64,000 bases of DNA from Baylisascaris procyonis (lineage: Eukaryota > Nematoda > Chromadorea > Rhabditida > Ascarididae): NCBI GenBank assembly GCA_037389465.1, contig JAZARR010000059.1, positions 974,501 to 1,038,500 on the forward strand. The letters are read 5' to 3'. Of the stretch, positions 12,301-21,312 are shown in pieces; position 1 is the stretch's first letter, and the number at the start of each line of letters is the position of its first letter. A model generated the notes under the pieces. That model was given only the letters and a program-made list of their open reading frames with translations, did not search any database and was not told the origin of the DNA. The translations under genes and the position numbers were made by a program.

Positions 12301-15300
12301 CGAAAACTGTTAATCATCGTTTGCTATTAGTTTGTTGGTTCTGCAGCATTCCTGTTAGGTGTGCTTCTGTTATGGAAGAATAGTAAAGACAGCAATGTGC
12401 AGCATAAATCAAGCATTGTATGAACGAATCCATTAAAAGAAATGGCATCAGGAACGTTAAAGCGGGGATGAAGAGGCGATTAAGGGTGTTTTATTGTGGC
12501 AAGTGTCGTGTGAGTGAAATAACCTGTTCATAGATGGAGAAACGACAAAAAATCGAGCCCATGCATTTTTACGCAGTTGCTGGCAACGAGGTGTACACGC
12601 GTTAGCAACGCTGTTCTATTTCCTGAGCATTGTCTTTTTTTTATTTTATCCTCGCCATCGCAATTGGTAATGGTCGTTTTGTCAATCAAATGCAACATAG
12701 GGCAGCATTTGAAATCTATGCGATATTCCACTACACTAGCGAGGGTGAGGCTGGTTATGCATAAGATAATGGCTTCGCCCATTTTGCAGACCTAGCAGAC
12801 GCCCATGATTCTCAGAGCTTCTCAGCCGCAAAATATAAATTCTTCGTGGCAAGGCTCTGAAAAAAAAAAAGTTATTTGCAGCTACTGAAACTTTTTGGAG
12901 TGCGGGTGTTTGCTCAACATATTATTCGATTTGCGCGTACGATCCGTGCGCATCTGAAATGAAATAGGAGAAATTCAGCTGTTGCACTTCTTAAACGAAC
13001 ATTTTTTTATAGCGATTGGATATGCCCGACCACATTAACTTCACTAATTTATATGCTCGAGGACACGGATTGCTCGTTTCCGCTTATGTGCCTGCAGCGC
13101 AGTGGTGGGCAGTACTGATCGCCCTGGTTGCCGCATTATTGGTTTTCATTCTGCTGTTCGTGGAAACCGAAATAACCGAGTGAGCAGTTCCTTCCAGTGT
13201 CTCATTCAGAATTAATTGCACCATTCGTTGCTTGCAGCAAATTTTGGCATTTTTTCTTTCGCTATTCAGGATTATTTAACTATTTCCAACAGCTGCATCT
13301 GAGGTTAACCGGACAAAAGTGTGTTATTATGACACATTTCTTTGCCAACTGTCTCCATATGGCACACAAGGAATAGACGTAGGGCAGAATAGAGCATCTT
13401 TTTCATGTCTCACATGTATAAGAGGGAAATCGTCGTTTGCCTATGCAAATTTCAGCCGATTGAAGGATCTTCCATTTTAAGTTGATTCCTTTAAGTTGCC
13501 ATGATTTTTCATTTTTTGCTTTTATAGCAGATAAAGCTACTGTCTGTTGTGATTCTGTCGAAAAACTACACATAATATGGACGTACGCTATATCAGCTTG
13601 ACTAGCTTGACTTGCCTCAATGCTTTCTTGCAGACTTCTTTTGTCACGCCGAGACCGTGGCCTGGTAAAGGGCACAGGTCTACACTGGGACCTAGTGTTG
13701 ATGGGCATTTGCACACTTTTATGCAGTGTATTCGGTCTTCCATGGATGTGCGCAGCGGCCGTTCAGTCATTGGCTCATTGTGGTTCATTAACGGTTATGA
13801 AAAAGGCAGCACCTGGAGAAAAAGCAGGTTCATTTTTTAAGTGCACATCTACTTTTATCAACTGCTGTTCATCTATCACGCAACACCTTTGGGAAGCATT
13901 TGCTCTGTTGTTCCCTCTCTCTAATATTTCCTTCGGCATCTCCCAGGTTCGGATCCTTTCCGATATGGAAGCCTCATTACTTTTTCATCGTTGCCCTTTC
14001 TTACCTATCGCACCAGAACCTTTCTATTCTTCACACTAGTGTTCGGAGTTCATCGTCATACCATCCCGTGAAGGCCCCGCATGAAGATGTTTCAATAATT
14101 TTGGACCGCCAGATTCCCCGTTATGGAAGCCCCGCAGCACACCTCCCCGACTGGGAGCACAAGGGTCCCTGCGAGGGCCTCTGTGGATTTCCTTATTTTC
14201 GCAAGAGCTGTTTAAAAGACGGGTCTTGTTTTCGCGAGGTGAAAAAAATTCGCCACTCTCGCAGAAACATGAGGAAACTCCATGAGATAGTGTGTTCGAA
14301 CAAGATATGCTTAAGAGAAACTTGATGCATGGATTTTACTAGAGGGACAACAGTTTATTGCAAAAAAGAATACCGGACATAATGAATATAACCAGAAAAC
14401 AGGACACCACCTCAGCGTTAATACTTTCGTCCGTATGATGTCAGACGAAGTTTCAGGGTTGGAGAGAACTGCACTTAAAACGCTGAAATTGAGAAAAACC
14501 AGGTGGTGCCAAAACTGAACTGTTTTTTTAATTTGCATCGTTTCAGCGGTAAGACACTCTGAAAAATGGAAATTCGCAAATAGAACTATCATATGCGAGG
14601 AAAACCACGACGTGAAAATGCTCCAAATTACGGGTTTAAACCGCGACTGCCCTGCGCGTCGAAATTCTTTGAACTTCACGCTTCCGCACAGCCTCCTATT
14701 ATAGTGGAGCCAAAAATACCTTTTTTTTTTTCTGCATGTTTTTCACATAACCTTCCAATATAGGCTCATTCAATCGAAATCACAGGTGAAATGAATCTCG
14801 TCAAGGAAAAGCTGTTTAAGCTGATATCAGGTAAACTGATAACGTCCTCAGCCAACGGAAAACGCGTTTCGAATGAGCGGAAGCACTTTGAACTTATTAA
14901 GAATTTATCTGACGAGGCACAAAATGGAAACCTGTGTAACCCACACACACACTAACTTTCTCCTCCCCTCCTCCCTCATCGGCTTTTCATCACTTTTTGT
15001 CTGCGCCTTCGTCTCACCTCGCTCATGGAGCCGCTTCACAAAGCAGCCTCTTGAGTTCAGTGGTAGTGACTAAGACCACGGAATTTCGAGAAAAGATGAC
15101 TAGGGGATTTGTCCTCTGCTCAACGGAATTTTGACGCAATTGGAAGTTCACAGACAGGCAGAGCAAATAAGCAAGCCATGGTAACTGGAAGGATGTTAGA
15201 GCTGTATAATTGCTCTCTTTTTCGAGAGCTGTATCTCGCTTGCCTCTCAGCGAAACTCTTTAGAAACCATATGCAACATTTCCATGAGCTCTCACAAGTT

Positions 15301-17498
15301 TTCATAAAGTCACTTCCTTCTCCTGTCCAACTTTTTTGAGGAATCTCTACGTTCATTAGGCAAATTGTCGATTACAAGAGCCTGTCGAAAATTATGATAA
15401 GACCGCGACCTTATTGTTGCTTATAAAAGTTGTTTTTTCAGAGGTTGATCATGTGATTGAACAGCGGATTACAACGATTGGCGTCTCGGTACTGATCGGA
15501 CTTATCACTCTTGCCGGATCATATCTTAGACTTCCACTCGCTTCACTCTTCGGAGTGTTCCTCTATTTGGGCGTTATGAACTTGTCTGGCGTGCAACTCG
15601 TTCAAAGGATAATTCTGTTCTTCATTCTCCCAAAATATTTTCCAGTCACAGCCTATACCGAAACGGTTGAGTGTTTTTAGAACTCGTTTTTTTCATGTTT
15701 CAACCTTTTACAGCCTATTTTGTTCTATCTTTCCGTCATGTTCCTCCATTGAATGATATGACCAAAGATTTTTCACTTTCAGACCGCAGCCTGTAAAAAT
15801 TAACCTACGATTTCATATTTACAAACCAGATGGGAAAATTTAAAAATTCAGGCTACATTATTGAAGTCATCGAACCCAAATACGAGGTCGAGCAATGTGG
15901 AACGCTCGAGCAATACATGTTATTTTATTTTGGATGAATTTCCGACTGGAAACTCGTAACGTTTCCTCACCTCCCACTTCATTACTTCTGTCATTCCTGG
16001 TTGCGCTTTGGTGATGCTTGCATTCGAAAACTTAGTATTTATTACTCATACTTTGATTCTATCGAAACGTAATACAAACGCTTACAGTTATTGACTTAAT
16101 TATTGTCACACTTCCACGCTGAATCGTAAACTTGTTGTCTGCAGGTATCGGTTTGGAGAATGCATTTGTACACGACCATTCAGACCATCTGTTTATTGGT
16201 GGTTTATACAGTAAAGCATTACAAGGAAACTGCGCTTTCGTTTCCATTTGTACTTATGCTGTTCATATTTCTGAGGCAGTGCGTGCTGACAAAGATTTTC
16301 ACGGCAGCCGAAATCAAAGCAGTACGTTTATTTTCCATTTCATTTCGCTGCGACATTTCCAGAGTAATGTTGGGAGTGTGAAACTTTCTGCACTTGTTGA
16401 GCGCAAATGTAAGAGGTGCTTTTTACTTTGCCTTCAATGAAACGTTGGAAAATTGATCCACGAACCTTGCGCATGGTGGCTGCTGCTATTTGCAGTCATT
16501 ATGATAGTTTTAACTTCTTTTATTAAATTTCTGTTCATATGAAAAGTACGGTTGCGAACATTTACAGATTTCTAGTGTTTTAAACCGATGTAATCGCTTG
16601 GTGCAATTAATATTAGAGGGCTCATGGACAACAAACAAGTATAAAATAGGCGTTCAATATGCATGGATGACAAGCAACATCATTTTTGGCGCCAGACCCT
16701 GAACAAGGAAGCCTACAGCCAGCAGCCATCCCCTCCTCCTCCTCCATCGCCTCCTGCCTTGCTTGGAGTTTTTTCTGCGTCCGCCGCTGATGAATGCATT
16801 ATAGCGTCTTTTCTTTGAGTTACCAGTCCAAAGTGAATTTTGCAAGTAGAAGGTGCTCAAACTGCGCCAAAACGCACGAATTTCGCGTGTGCTTTGAATC
16901 ACTGTACTGCATCAGCTTATCTGCTTTTTCTGTGTGTACTTGCAGGCAATGTTGCGAGTTTTGTTTCGCACAGTTTTGGCAACTTTTGCAGTGCATCAAT
17001 TTCTTATTGCTTGAATTTTATTGTGTTAATATCTTGCAGCAAAAGGCTGCTTTCATCTCTGGGTCAGCCGACCTTATTCGAGCTCTGTATTTGAATTTAG
17101 CGCTTTGAGAAAAATTGCCTCAATTTTTCTTTTTCTCCGTTGCAGCCTTTGAATTTCGAGTGCGGCAATCATGCTTTATAGGCCTAGGTGGAAGGATCTC
17201 GGAGCCTGTCCATTTATTTAGCTATTGAAGGTCGGACGTATTCGGCACCTAGAAGAATGTAGAGAAGTTTCCTTAAAAGCACAGAAGAATGGAGGAACAC
17301 AGGAATAGATAAGGCAATAAGGAACATAAGAATGAGAGAGGAACACAAGATCTGCCTCTGCCTTTCCTTCAAGTGGATGACGTTTGGTTCTGAAACCTCC
17401 GTGAAAATTGGTTATTTCAGTTGGACGGTGAGGAAGAACCAGATGATGATGAATGGATTGAAAAGGATTTCTATGAGAACGCACCCCTTCCCGTCTGA
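6164..17498 (+). CDS. SLC4-family bicarbonate/anion transporter (11 exons found, 5' part missing)
   Basis: SLC4 proteins are plasma-membrane carriers that exchange chloride for bicarbonate or cotransport sodium and bicarbonate, setting cell pH and chloride; the C. elegans members are called abts. Exons: 6164-~6326, 8287-8387, 8842-8990, 9528-9722, 11157-11390, 12006-12098, 13013-13179, 13634-13827, 15442-15665, 16145-16321, 17421-17498. The last ten join in phase to 536 residues. Visible family motifs, in order: PAITFGGLLG, TGPVLIFE, RFTEEIFASLIS, IGDFGV, VKGTGLHWDL, EQRITTIG, LFGVFLYLGV, WRMHLYT. A glutamate in the FVETEI segment sits where AE1 has Glu681 and sodium-coupled members usually have Asp, which favours an anion exchanger (inference). 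The LPPGE motif of the N-terminal exon is instead typical of the NBC branch. A short GGL...RR segment expected between the first two exons was not located, and neither was the start codon. Exact paralogue assignment is not possible by eye. Confidence 0.9.
6453..6575 (+). repeat. direct repeat, copy 1
   Basis: About 120 bases, beginning near TTCAGC and including GTTCAAAAAGAG, GACTGGAAAATCG and TTCCGATATTTCG. It is nearly identical to 7132-7258, differing by a handful of substitutions and a few small indels. Lies in the transporter intron. Confidence 0.9.
7132..7258 (+). repeat. direct repeat, copy 2
   Basis: Second copy of the block at 6453-6575, same orientation, about 680 bases downstream. 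It could be a local duplication or two insertions of a short interspersed element. Confidence 0.9.
7406..7470. repeat. perfect 11-base hairpin plus extra copies of its arm
   Basis: TGATGTCAAAA (7418-7428) and TTTTGACATCA (7434-7444) are perfect inverted repeats around a 5-base loop. A third TGATGTCAAAA begins at 7458, and a partial ATGTCAAAA begins at 7408 just upstream. Found in the transporter intron, not explained by coding sequence. Confidence 0.85.
8287..8387 (+). CDS. SLC4 exon: first transmembrane segment
   Basis: Encodes TDFIDSLRFQCLTSIVFM and then FFASFAPAITFGGLLG, the conserved TM1 region of SLC4. The acceptor is TTTCAG at 8281-8286. The exon ends inside the final Gly codon before GTAGAG. 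Its start phase requires a preceding exon that ends with two bases of a codon; that exon was not found. Confidence 0.9.
8842..8990 (+). CDS. SLC4 exon: TM2-TM3 region
   Basis: Completes the split Gly codon, then encodes KYTDEKIGTMETLLAQSICG and, further on, QPLLIMSATGPVLIFEASLYT. TGPVLIFE is a hallmark of the family core. The donor is GTATGC at 8991. Opposite-strand open frames here are shadows. Confidence 0.93.
9528..9722 (+). CDS. SLC4 exon: TM4 and following loop
   Basis: 65 codons in phase 0. It begins FCVNLGLDFMTVRVYAGVWV and includes VTRFTEEIFASLISMIFI, matching the R(F/Y)T(E/Q)EIFS.LIS.IFIYE block of SLC4. The acceptor is ATTTTAG and the donor is GTTTGA. Confidence 0.93.
11157..11390 (+). 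CDS. SLC4 exon: glycosylated extracellular loop and next TM
   Basis: 78 codons in phase 0, between a TTGCAG acceptor and a GTAAGT donor. Starts TFVDNPVEDYKYY. A hydrophilic loop, SENTTNITEITSS, carries two adjacent N-glycosylation sequons (NTT, NIT), in the position of the large glycosylated loop of SLC4 carriers. It is followed by PNTALLTAIILF and ALRQLRQSFYLGRT, matching the PNTALLS.VLM...MLRKFK.S.YF of AE proteins. Confidence 0.93.
12006..12098 (+). CDS. SLC4 exon: TM7 segment
   Basis: 31 codons in phase 0 encoding LRQAIGDFGVLIAIAVVALT and ending IPDTYLA. It matches the R(R/K)xIGDFGVPI.I...V/D block of SLC4. The acceptor is TTGCAG and the donor is GTAATC. Confidence 0.92.
13013..13179 (+). 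CDS. SLC4 exon: loop, TM8 and key acidic residue
   Basis: Encodes RLDMPDHINFTN, then VPAQWWAVLIAL and LLVFILLFVETEITE. The Glu in FVETEI aligns with AE1 Glu681 (ILIFLESQIT), a residue at the permeability barrier of anion exchangers. Ends with two bases of a Glu codon before GTGAGC. Confidence 0.93.
13634..13827 (+). CDS. SLC4 exon: TM9-TM10 region
   Basis: Completes the split Glu codon, then LLLSRRDRGLVKGTGLHWDL, PWMCAAAVQSLAHCGSLTVM and KKAAPGEKA. It matches the VKG(S/T)G.H.DLL and GMPW.SA..VRS..H...L.V blocks of SLC4. Acceptor TTGCAG; donor GTTCAT, breaking a codon after one base. Confidence 0.93.
13900..14325 (+). CDS. unexplained 141-codon ORF inside a transporter intron
   Basis: Lies wholly in the 1.6-kb intron between transporter exons 13634-13827 and 15442-15665, same strand. 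Its last 50 residues hold six cysteines (PCEGLCGFPYF, KSCLKDGSCF, VCSNKICLRET) and a basic patch (KKIRHSRRNMRK). The N-terminus is hydrophobic enough to resemble a weak signal or anchor segment. No family is recognised. It could be chance, a nested gene or an alternative exon; good splice sites in its frame were not evident. Confidence 0.2.
   Translation: MLCCSLSLIFPSASPRFGSFPIWKPHYFFIVALSYLSHQNLSILHTSVRSSSSYHPVKAPHEDVSIILDRQIPRYGSPAAHLPDWEHKGPCEGLCGFPYFRKSCLKDGSCFREVKKIRHSRRNMRKLHEIVCSNKICLRET
15442..15665 (+). CDS. SLC4 exon: TM11-TM12 region
   Basis: Begins EVDHVIEQRITTIGVSVLIG and contains LASLFGVFLYLGVMNLSGVQ. EQR.(T/S)G and L(F/Y)G.FLY.GV.SL.G.Q are family signatures. The later FFILPKYFPV has Leu where most members have Pro (PPKY). 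Acceptor TTTTTCAG; donor GTTGAG. The preceding 1.6-kb intron is the longest inside the membrane domain and holds an unexplained 141-codon ORF. Confidence 0.93.
16145..16321 (+). CDS. SLC4 exon: TM13-TM14 region
   Basis: 59 codons in phase 0. Starts VSVWRMHLYTTIQTICLLVV and ends TAAEIKA. WRMHL(F/Y)T is highly conserved in the family. Acceptor CTGCAG; donor GTACGT. Confidence 0.93.
17421..17498 (+). CDS. SLC4 terminal exon: acidic C-terminal tail and stop
   Basis: 26 codons including TGA. It encodes an acidic tail, LDGEEEPDDDEW, followed by FYENAPLPV. The LD-acidic start recalls the LDADD carbonic-anhydrase-binding motif proposed for AE1, and the short tail resembles AE1 rather than the long tails of NBC-type members. 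A functional reading is inference only. The acceptor is TTTCAG at 17415-17420. Confidence 0.9.
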   Translation: MDGEEEPDDDEWIEKDFYENAPLPV

Positions 17499-17545
17499 GG
17501 TGCATGCATCCCGGACAGTGCAAATCGACGTTGTTTGTTGTTTTT

Positions 17546-17581
17546 TTTTTCGGGTTTTCAATGACTTTTCGGGTTTTCAAT
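17546..17581 (+). repeat. 18-base tandem duplication in the likely 3' UTR of the SLC4 gene
   Basis: The block TTTTCGGGTTTTCAATG occurs twice in direct succession, just 48 bases after the transporter stop codon and preceded by a T-run. It is probably a slippage duplication, with no known role. Confidence 0.7.
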
Positions 17582-18020
17582 GGCGGCCGTGATATTGCCA
17601 TTGTATTGTATGTGAGTGCTTGTTAATTTCCTTGCAGCAGTCCTGCAAAATGGTCGAATGTCATATTCTTCAACGTCCTCCTTGAGAAAAATTCATAAGT
17701 GCAATTGATTTTAGTTCAGCAATTCTTAGAAACGCAGTTGCTTCCGAATGAATGTCGATTCTTATTTGATTTGTTTTCTTCACTGTATTTTCTCACGTGT
17801 AAGTCGTTCTCTGTATATAAGCACTCCTCTTCTTACTAACATACATCGATTTTAAGATGTTGCCAACCGCGCCTCCTCTACTACGAGTCTCACTCAAAGT
17901 TGACATATACATAACCTTTCAATTGGCTCCCTTTTTTCGAACGTCTATTTGTTCCGACTTGCATTTTATATTTACGACATTTGAAAAGAATGTTTCGAAT
18001 GACAAGAGGCTCGTCCTGTA

Positions 18021-18026
18021 AATAAA
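18021..18026 (+). promoter_or_regulatory. candidate polyadenylation signal AATAAA
   Basis: First AATAAA hexamer seen downstream of the transporter stop, 523 bases after it. Nematode 3' UTRs are often shorter, so an earlier variant signal may be used. Confidence 0.3.
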
Positions 18027-19676
18027 CTTGCCCATTATGCGCCATTGTGAAACGTTATATACTCCAGGGTTTATAAATGGAGAATGACGGCATCGAATTA
18101 CGCCATATTCATTGTTTTTCATCGCTTTTTGTGCAGTCATCTGCTTTAGTCGCTTCACCGAACAAGTGTGATATGACGCTATACCACTGCCTGTGAACAA
18201 AAAGTAGTAAAATTTCGGGGGTAAGCTTAGGTGAACGAGCGGTTTCGCCGAACCTTAGAACATTAGAAGTTGCATCACTCTCAATGAAGTTAAATGCAAA
18301 ACAGGTTGCTTTTTAGGGTGGCTGAGAAGGGCAAGTCCACTCATAAAAACTTAAAAGAAAAAGATCCCGCATGTGGCATATCGTAGTGCTCATGAGGAGA
18401 CTTTCGCCGTCGGGGTAGCGCATATGGCACAGCAAATGTATATTCACCAGCGGTGCAAATATGTAGTAGATATGTGGGAATTTATCCAGCGTCCCCTTCT
18501 ATCCCAAAATTGAAGGGATTTTCCACAAGTTTCCAGATTCTGGGGAAAAGCACCTCGTGTGAGCTACTAAGCAAGCGCTGGAAGGAAGAAGAATTAAAAA
18601 TTTTTGTATTTCCATGTAAAAATCAGAAATTACGATGAAGCTTTGAAGATGATCTTGAAACGCAAGATCTTCGTGCCCTCTTTGCCTTGGTCCCTATGTA
18701 GACAGCTCCAGAAATTCAGAACCTATAAAAGCCAGCTTAATTGCGAAGGGAAGGAGTGCATAATTAGATATGCAAGCAGTGGTGCTCTCTATGCTAATTA
18801 AATTTACTCCACAGCACTCCAGCATAATAAACCATTATGTGATCTTAAGATGCGCAGGTATGGATTGGGGTAACTACACTTAAAGTATGATTTACTGACA
18901 AGCTTAAACTACACTTCAGACACACCACTTCGGCGGTCGCTGCAGACGAGACGAGAAACATAGAGTCCGATGTTTCATTCTCCAGAAACAATGGAAAAGT
19001 TGGGCGAGGTGTGTCATTGTGTGTGTAAACTACATCGTGAGTGCCCATTGCACGCAGGCGGTGAAGTTCTTTGTCTGTTGACGAAGGTATTCGCGCTGTT
19101 GTCGCCAAAATCCACTCTCCCTTCACCGGAGTGCACATCATTCAGATTTTTGCAAGGCTTGCCAAATGAGGAACATGTGAGGTCTTTGCAAGATGAGTGC
19201 TTGCTAGCCCCTTTCTATAAGGAAATATTGTAGACAAATATGGGCCTATCATATCTCATCCGCATAAAACACGAAGAAATGTTCGCGTCGAAGATTACTA
19301 TACAAGATGTTGCTCCAGATTATGATTGCGGGCTAAAAATATTTGAACTAGATTCGTTGGAAAATAGACATGTGTAGTTTGATCATTCGTTGTACTAGCG
19401 GATCATCCGTGTCCATTTCGATACCGCACTTTATGGATCGGTCTCATGTGCTTCCTTTCGAATGACATGTCCTCAACGTTTCAACTCAGCAGCAGCTCTT
19501 CTGCTGTTAATACTGCTCTCAATTCATCTAATCTCAGGATCACTCGCGTTTGGAATAAGTTGCCCTCAAATATCATCGATGCAAGAAACCATTCTTTTCA
19601 CGAACGGGCTGAGAGTGTTTAATTTCCATTCGACTGCCGGTCTCATTCATTAGTTCAAGTTTGAGACTACTTCCAC

Positions 19677-19703
19677 AAGTTTTCATGCATAAGTTTTCAT
19701 GCA
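19677..19703 (+). repeat. short tandem duplication
   Basis: AAGTTTTCATGCA occurs twice, one base apart, in intergenic sequence. Confidence 0.8.
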
Positions 19704-21254
19704 GTTCATAGTTTCTATGTTGTTGTTAAGTTACACAGGTGTTCGACATATTTTCTTTTTCAAGAATGGATTTATACTGTTTTTAATTAAGCTAAAAGGT
19801 CACTGAATCGTAGCATCTCTTCTAGATCCGTCTTTCTTTGTAAGAGGGGCGTTTAGAGTAAAGATGGGGACTAGGGTTAAGTTCATCTTTTCTTCGATGT
19901 CTTGTAGTAGAGCTGTCGTGCCATGGTAAAATAAAGTTTCATGAAGTTGGTGGACCTTTATGTTCAGCTCAAGCTTCAAGTTTCATATGAATTTAGCAAA
20001 AGTTTCCGCAGCAATATTACTATCAGTTTGTGTAGTTAAAGCTCAAAGGCAACATTTCTCAACCTTTCGGATTTGCAAAATTTCAGTATGCAAACTTGAT
20101 GGAAATGAATCACGCCTCACTGATCTTTTTTATTCCTCTAAGGTTTTCCTCATATTGAGTATTAACCTTGCTGAGCAAACCAATGAATTGCACTATAGAT
20201 GCTGCTTTTTCATGTTTCGTCGTTTTTAGCCACGGTGACGTCATTCTTTTCCTATACCGCTTTTTACAGCGGCATAAAGCGTGTTGCTTTAAGGTCTATT
20301 GTTCCACCGCTGAGTCAAATTGAAGGATCTGTTATTCGAAGGCAGAAACAAGCTGCAAGCATTCAATTGTCCCACAGAAAGCTTCATCGCATAAGCTGTG
20401 TATCGCTGCCGTCATAGGATCGCCTCCAAGGTCAAACAGTAAGAAACGAGGGTCTCCATGGATCTTTTCAGGAAAAACTGAATCGCAGCTTTGCTCGTGC
20501 TGCCACGGTCTGTACATACAATGCGCGAAGCTACGTCCTCATTTTTTCCATTCCTCCGTCCTCCTTTCAGTATACTACTAAAATTGGTGTCCCTCTAGCA
20601 CGGCAACGTAACTTCAAGGATTTCATTCCAAAATGTTGTCGAGAACGTTAGCCAGTCGACGCATCTATCCACCCATTTTAATAATCCCACCATAACTCGC
20701 CTTTGGTTAAATTTAGCGGTAAACATGGAATTAACGTAGATCGTATTGAGTGCTAGGAAATCTGATAACTCATGCAAGATTTTTTTTCGCAGTGCGGATT
20801 TCTTCGCAAGGAAACAGAGGAATCGGAACCCTTGGCTAGGATTGCTGGTCTGATCGAATATCTGCTTTGTTGTCCAGAACAGTCATCCCATCTATCGTTC
20901 TGCTATGCGAAAAACTGTTTTCACTCATCTTTCGAATCATCTATCGAACCTTCATAAACGTTTTGCATTTTTTACACTTCATCGTCAGAAAATCCTTTCC
21001 AGTACGCGTTCAGTACGATAATAAACCTCTTCCCGATGAGATCTTGTACCTTGGCCTGCCATGAAAATACACTCTCATATGTAAACGAGACCATTTTCTC
21101 ATGCCTAGCTATCCATATGCTTTCGCAGCGATAAAGATTCCCGTATCGGAAGTGATATCATTGGATTTGATTTTCGTTCGGTGAATCATGATCGTGTTAC
21201 TCATTTTTGCAGTCTTTTAACTAGGAATGTGCATTGCTACCATATGTGCATGCT

Positions 21255-21258
<4 letters not shown>

Positions 21259-21312
<54 letters not shown>
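21259..21312 (+). repeat. TA microsatellite
   Basis: Uninterrupted AT dinucleotides for about 50 bases, in the intergenic region downstream of the transporter. Confidence 0.95.

Noticed and set aside
20199..21064. Plus-strand ORFs downstream of the transporter, considered as further exons
   Set aside because: The transporter reading ends with a proper stop at 17498 and the translations here match nothing in the family.
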